A DNA stretch of 7,400 nt from JACPNK01 sp964479745. Its GTDB lineage: Bacteria; Patescibacteriota; Minisyncoccia; 2-02-FULL-40-12; IGHO2-12-FULL-4. The stretch is taken from contig CAYZNJ010000035.1 of the NCBI GenBank assembly GCA_964479745.1, positions 1 through 7,400 on the forward strand. The letters run 5' to 3'. Below the pieces are notes generated by a model, which was given only the letters and a program-made list of their open reading frames with translations, was not told the origin of the DNA and ran no database searches. Position numbers and translations under genes: made by a program. Below are positions 4,779 to 7,400 of the stretch, piece after piece (the stretch's first letter is position 1; every line of letters starts with the position of its first letter).

Positions 4779-5786
4779 ATGTTTGTGAAAAAGATAGGAA
4801 TTGACCTCGGCACAACCAACACTCTCGTTTTTTTGCCTAAAAAGGGAATTATCATAAACGAGCCTTCTGTGGTTTCTATTTCTGTGCTGGAAAACAAAAT
4901 AATCGCCGTCGGCGGCGAAGCTAAGGAAATGATCGGCCGCGCGCCTGACAGCATTGTTGTTTCAAGGCCACTGAAAGACGGGGTGATAGCGGACTACAGA
5001 ATAACCGAGGCAATGTTGAGATATTTTATAAAAAAGGCTGTCGGGAAAATCGGACTTATTAAACCTGAGGTTCTGGTTTCGGTGCCGGCGGGCATAACCT
5101 CAACCGAGAAAAGAGCGGTCATAGAAGCCACCATAAATGCCGGGGCCAAAGCCGCTTATTTGGTTAAAGAACCTGTTTTGGCGGCAATTGGCGCCAAAAT
5201 CTCAATCAACAGCTCGTCTGGCAATATGATTTTGAATATAGGCGGCGGCACCACCGAAGTTGCTATTATAAGCTTAGGGGGTATTGTAAATTCTTCTTCA
5301 GCCAGAGTCGGTGGCAACAGAATAGATGAAGCTATTGTTGACTATATAAAAAAGAAACACGGATTGGCGATTGGCGACCGCACCGCTGAACTCATCAAAA
5401 TCGCCATCGGCAGCGCCGTCAAGCAAACAAGCGAAGAAAAAATTAACGTGCGCGGCAGAGACCTTTCGAGCGGCTATCCGAAGACCGTTGAGATAAGCTC
5501 AAATGAAATCACCGAAGCCATGCAAGAGCAATTGAGAGAAATTGCCCAGACCATAAAAAACGTTTTGCAAGACACTCCGCCTGAACTGTGTTCGGATATC
5601 ATAGACAAAGGCATAGTAATTTCCGGTGGCGGAGCTTTGCTGAAAAATATTGACGCTTTGGTTACTAAAATTACCGGCGTGCCTTGCCGCATCGCCGACG
5701 ATCCTTTGCTCTGCGTCGCCAAAGGCACCGGTGTCGTCCTCAACAATTTGGATATTTATAAGAGAAATATAATGACCAAAAGATAA
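4779..5786 (+). CDS. mreB: Rod shape-determining actin homologue MreB
   Basis: The 335-residue product is a full-length MreB. Phosphate-1 is GIDLGTTNT (7-15). Also present are KDGVIADY (66-73), VPAGITSTEKRAV (102-114) and the KEPVLAAIGA segment (130-139) with the expected catalytic Glu131. Phosphate-2 is NIGGGTTEVAIISLGG (153-168), and the adenosine motif is ISGGGALLKNID (281-292). MreB polymerises under the inner membrane and directs wall synthesis. The position of the usual phosphate-2 Asp (DIGGGTTE) is Asn153, read from a clear AAT codon. The start is set by the family N-terminus (MFxKKIGIDLG). No mreC, mreD or rodA follows; a glycosyltransferase lies 5 nt downstream, probably in the same operon. 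The gene is preceded by a TATAAT box and no ribosome binding site. Confidence 0.97.
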   Translation: MFVKKIGIDLGTTNTLVFLPKKGIIINEPSVVSISVLENKIIAVGGEAKEMIGRAPDSIVVSRPLKDGVIADYRITEAMLRYFIKKAVGKIGLIKPEVLVSVPAGITSTEKRAVIEATINAGAKAAYLVKEPVLAAIGAKISINSSSGNMILNIGGGTTEVAIISLGGIVNSSSARVGGNRIDEAIVDYIKKKHGLAIGDRTAELIKIAIGSAVKQTSEEKINVRGRDLSSGYPKTVEISSNEITEAMQEQLREIAQTIKNVLQDTPPELCSDIIDKGIVISGGGALLKNIDALVTKITGVPCRIADDPLLCVAKGTGVVLNNLDIYKRNIMTKR

Positions 5787-5791
5787 CTCCT

Positions 5792-6916
5792 ATGAGGGTT
5801 GCTTTAGTTCATGACTGGATCTTGGGATTAGGCGGAGCTGAAAGAACGCTTAGGGTTTTGCACGAAATGTTTCCGGAAGCGTCGGTCTATACTTTTTTTT
5901 ACAATAAAAAATTTACTGATCAATTCCTGCCCGGAGTTGAAATTAGGAGTTCCTTCTTGCAAAAGTTTTATAAATTAAAAGCCATAAATCATAAATGCTT
6001 CCTGCCTTTCTTGCCAGTTGCCGCCGAGTCTTTTGACCTTAGCGAATACGACTTAGTCATTTCCTCTTCTATTGCTTTCTCCAAAGGCTTAATTTTAAAA
6101 CCTAAAACCAGACACATCTGCTACTGCTACAGCCCGACAAGATTTTTGTGGGATTGGCACAAGGGATACCAAACGCAAAACGCAAAACGCAAAACGCAAA
6201 ATTTTGGAATAGCCATCCTTCAGCACTTTTTAAGAATTTGGGACCGAAGTGCCGCCGACAGAGTTGACGAATTTATCGCCATTTCAAAAAATGTCCAGCG
6301 GAGAATTAAAAAATACTATAATCGCGATTCAACAGTAATTTACCCGCCAGTTAAAAGGTTCGACCGTCAGAGTAAAGACTTTTACTCTGACTCTTTAAAA
6401 AGGTCGAACCTTGAAGTCGCATCGAGTTATTTTTTAATCGTTTCCCGTTTGTTTCCTCACAAAAATATTGACATCGCTATACAGGCTTTCAATAAATTAG
6501 AGTTGCCGCTGATTATGGTCGGCAAAGGGCCGGAGCATAAAAAATTAAAGTCCATGATTGAAAACAAAAATCTGATAAAAATGGTGGGTGCGGTTTCTGA
6601 CGAAAATCTGGTAAAATATTATCAGGGATGCAAAGCTTTCGTGATGCCCCAAGAAGAGGACTTCGGCTTGACGCCGCTTGAAGCAATGCAATTTGGCAAG
6701 CCGGTTTTGGCTTTGAAAAGAGGAGGCGCTTTGGAGTATATTTTAGAAGGCATCAATGGTGAATTTTTTGAAGACTCCCATCCGGCAGTTTTAGCCGACG
6801 GCGTCAGAAGATTAAATGAAAATTACGAAAATTACAGCCCGTTGGTAATAAAAAAGACGGCAGAAAAATTTTCTCGCCGCCGTTTTGAAGAAGAGATTAA
6901 AAAACTTATTGGATAG
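5792..6916 (+). CDS. GT4-family glycosyltransferase (mannosyltransferase-like)
   Basis: The 374-residue protein is a GT-B enzyme of family GT4. The N-terminal domain opens with MRVALVHDWILGLGGAERTL, carrying the GGAER motif that follows the first strand. It includes SPTRFLWDWH (114-123) and RIWDRSAADRVDEFIAIS (148-165). The C-terminal donor-binding domain has FLIVSRLFPHKNIDIAI (214-230) and ends its active site with EEDFGLTPLEAM. Glu289 and Glu297 form the EX7E motif that contacts the nucleotide sugar. The pattern resembles WbaZ-type mannosyltransferases of surface polysaccharide synthesis, but donor and acceptor cannot be told from sequence. It starts 5 nt after mreB without a Shine-Dalgarno site. 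Two odd DNA elements are embedded in frame, at residues 127-137 and 188-207. Its stop overlaps the opposing small gene by 11 bp. Confidence 0.93.
   Translation: MRVALVHDWILGLGGAERTLRVLHEMFPEASVYTFFYNKKFTDQFLPGVEIRSSFLQKFYKLKAINHKCFLPFLPVAAESFDLSEYDLVISSSIAFSKGLILKPKTRHICYCYSPTRFLWDWHKGYQTQNAKRKTQNFGIAILQHFLRIWDRSAADRVDEFIAISKNVQRRIKKYYNRDSTVIYPPVKRFDRQSKDFYSDSLKRSNLEVASSYFLIVSRLFPHKNIDIAIQAFNKLELPLIMVGKGPEHKKLKSMIENKNLIKMVGAVSDENLVKYYQGCKAFVMPQEEDFGLTPLEAMQFGKPVLALKRGGALEYILEGINGEFFEDSHPAVLADGVRRLNENYENYSPLVIKKTAEKFSRRRFEEEIKKLIG
6171..6201. repeat. 7-nt tandem repeat inside the GT4 gene
   Basis: Four perfect copies of aaacgca (6171-6177, 6178-6184, 6185-6191, 6192-6198) are followed by a partial copy, aaa. 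The repeat encodes QTQNAKRKTQN (residues 127-137), lying between the conserved SPTRFLWDWH and RIWDRSAADRV motifs where the family is variable. Because 7 is not a multiple of 3, gain or loss of one unit shifts the frame, while three units (7 codons) preserve it. The unit has the same length and AAAC start as the aaactaW repeat before rpmJ. Confidence 0.9.
6351..6412. repeat. Compound palindromic element inside the GT4 gene
   Basis: The outer arms aaggttcgacc (6355-6365) and ggtcgaacctt (6402-6412) are perfect 11-bp inverted repeats. Directly inside the left arm, gtcagagtaaa (6366-6376) pairs with tttactctgac (6381-6391) around a 4-nt loop (gact). The right side has a 10-nt bulge (6392-6401) that contains ttaaaa, which also precedes the left arm (6351-6356). 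The element stays in frame and encodes residues 188-207, between VIYPP and the SYFLIVSRL strand, a loop of variable length in GT4 enzymes. It looks like an inserted palindromic mini-element tolerated in a loop. Confidence 0.85.
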
Positions 6917-7166
6917 CCAACGGCCTTTTGTAAAACCTTAAACCAACATGAGGCTTTACGCCACTAATCCAAAAAGTTAGTAAAGTTGATATCAAAGCGA
7001 GAGGGCCGATCAAAACACTAAGCGGCAATGCCACCGCAAGACCTTGCGTCCTACAAATACTTTCACAAGTTTTAAAACCAAATTCTAAATCAAAACTATA
7101 ATGGGCCCAGGCCCAAGAAAACACTCCAACAGGAATATGGATACAAAAAATATACAACCAAATCAT
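6906..7166 (-). CDS. Small two-helix membrane protein of unknown function
   Basis: The 86-residue frame begins MIWLYIFCIHIPVGVFSWAW and has two hydrophobic helices, about residues 1-20 and 45-70 (GLAVALPLSVLIGPLALIST and onward). A short loop with two cysteines (CESIC) lies between them, and the tail is basic (KPHVGLRFYKRPLAIQ). I do not recognise a family. The start is chosen because AAGGAGG, a perfect anti-Shine-Dalgarno complement, lies 6 nt upstream of this ATG. An in-frame ATG at 7217 would give 17 more residues but leave that site inside the gene. It overlaps the GT4 stop by 11 bp and the start of the opposite GT2 gene by 30 bp. A chance frame remains possible, but composition and ribosome binding site favour a real gene. 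Confidence 0.62.
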   Translation of the reverse strand: MIWLYIFCIHIPVGVFSWAWAHYSFDLEFGFKTCESICRTQGLAVALPLSVLIGPLALISTLLTFWISGVKPHVGLRFYKRPLAIQ

Positions 7167-7400
7167 ATACCTCCTCCTTCTGTTTTTGTAGTTGTTCTCC
7201 AATACAACAACTCGCAAGACACCTTGCGTTGTTTGGAATCTTTAAAAGAGCTAGATTATCCAAACTACCAAGTTGTTGTAGTGGATAACGCTTCACAAGA
7301 AGCTGAAGTTAATAATATCAAAAGTTATATAGAAAGTCAAGAGAATAGCTCGTTCGGTTTGGCAAACATTGCTTTTTCCGGACGCTCGTTTCTTTCCAGC
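7137..7400 (+). CDS. GT2-family glycosyltransferase, N-terminal part
   Basis: Eighty-eight codons are visible before the window ends. After a Pro-rich lead (MDTKNIQPNHIPPPS), the first Rossmann strand is SVFVVVLQYNNSQDTLRCLESL (15-36). The hallmark QVVVVDNAS follows (45-53), in which Asp50 is the conserved residue that contacts the nucleotide of the donor. This is typical of GT-A enzymes of family 2, such as rhamnosyl- or N-acetylglucosaminyl-type transferases of surface glycans; the sugar cannot be assigned. The DXD motif and C-terminal half are outside the window. The start at 7137 has only a weak AGGA 2 nt upstream. An in-frame ATG at 7101, adding GPGPRKHSNRN, is the alternative. A TATAAT at 7097-7102 could serve as its -10 box, but no good -35 is seen. 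Confidence 0.85.
   Translation, partial: MDTKNIQPNHIPPPSVFVVVLQYNNSQDTLRCLESLKELDYPNYQVVVVDNASQEAEVNNIKSYIESQENSSFGLANIAFSGRSFLSS
7170..7181 (-). promoter_or_regulatory. Strong Shine-Dalgarno site of the small membrane protein
   Basis: On the minus strand the sequence is AGAAGGAGGAGG, containing AAGGAGG with 6 nt to the ATG at 7166. It is the best ribosome binding site in the window. The same bases on the plus strand encode Pro-Pro-Pro-Ser of the GT2 protein, so part of the match could be coincidental. Confidence 0.55.

Noticed and set aside
4771..4788. Five-codon mini-ORF (ATG CTA TTA TGT TTG TGA) overlapping the mreB start
   Set aside because: The predicted transcription start at about 4772-4774 removes or just reaches its ATG, and no ribosome binding site is present.
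7097..7102. TATAAT as a promoter for the GT2 gene
   Set aside because: No acceptable -35 lies 15-19 nt upstream, and the hexamer alone is expected by chance in AT-rich DNA.
7096..7296. Second minus-strand open frame opposite the GT2 start
   Set aside because: It covers the conserved GT2 strand and VVDNAS motif in antisense, overlaps the better-supported small membrane gene, and has no ribosome binding site.

Overview
The window is a low-GC bacterial segment. It carries the distal end of the ribosomal-protein/alpha operon followed by a cell-shape and envelope-glycan region. The gene order infA-rpmJ-rpsM-rpsK-rpsD-rpoA-rplQ-rplM-rpsI, the compact ribosomal proteins, the small PEGA-type membrane protein beside mreB, weak use of Shine-Dalgarno sites and heptameric intergenic repeats together suggest a Patescibacteria (CPR) genome, most likely a parcubacterium. 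That placement is inference from gene content and style. TGA acts as a stop at rpoA and is not read through in any gene here, so the standard bacterial code fits and Gracilibacteria-type recoding does not.

Region 1 (1-3933, plus strand) is one dense translation/transcription operon: IF-1 (5' end missing), L36 (apparently starting at ATT), S13, S11, S4, RNA polymerase alpha, L17, L13 and S9. Most junctions are 0-13 nt or overlap. The only two real gaps, infA-rpmJ and rpsD-rpoA, share an 11-nt motif, an inverted repeat and an ACTAAAAA run just before the next start. Alpha keeps its N-terminal assembly domain, but a short charged tail replaces the C-terminal domain.

Region 2 (3931-4778) begins where rpsI meets a minus-strand gene head to head, with both stop codons inside one 12-bp palindrome. 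That gene encodes a single-pass membrane protein with a PEGA-like domain. It is divergent from mreB, and the 77-nt gap holds two promoter-like signals pointing outward, each close enough to its start codon to predict leaderless or near-leaderless mRNA.

Region 3 (4779-7400) holds mreB and, 5 nt later, a GT4 glycosyltransferase, forming a shape/envelope operon. The glycosyltransferase gene carries two unusual in-frame sequence elements in variable loops: a 7-nt tandem repeat and a compound palindrome. It is followed by a small minus-strand two-helix membrane protein with a perfect Shine-Dalgarno site. The start of a plus-strand GT2 glycosyltransferase then runs off the window. MreB would organise wall synthesis, and the glycosyltransferases probably build surface polysaccharide.

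No tRNA, rRNA, CRISPR array, insertion sequence or complete novel system is visible. The unusual signals are the repeat elements, the ATT start, the alpha subunit without its C-terminal domain, the Asp-to-Asn change in MreB, and the leaderless divergent promoter pair.
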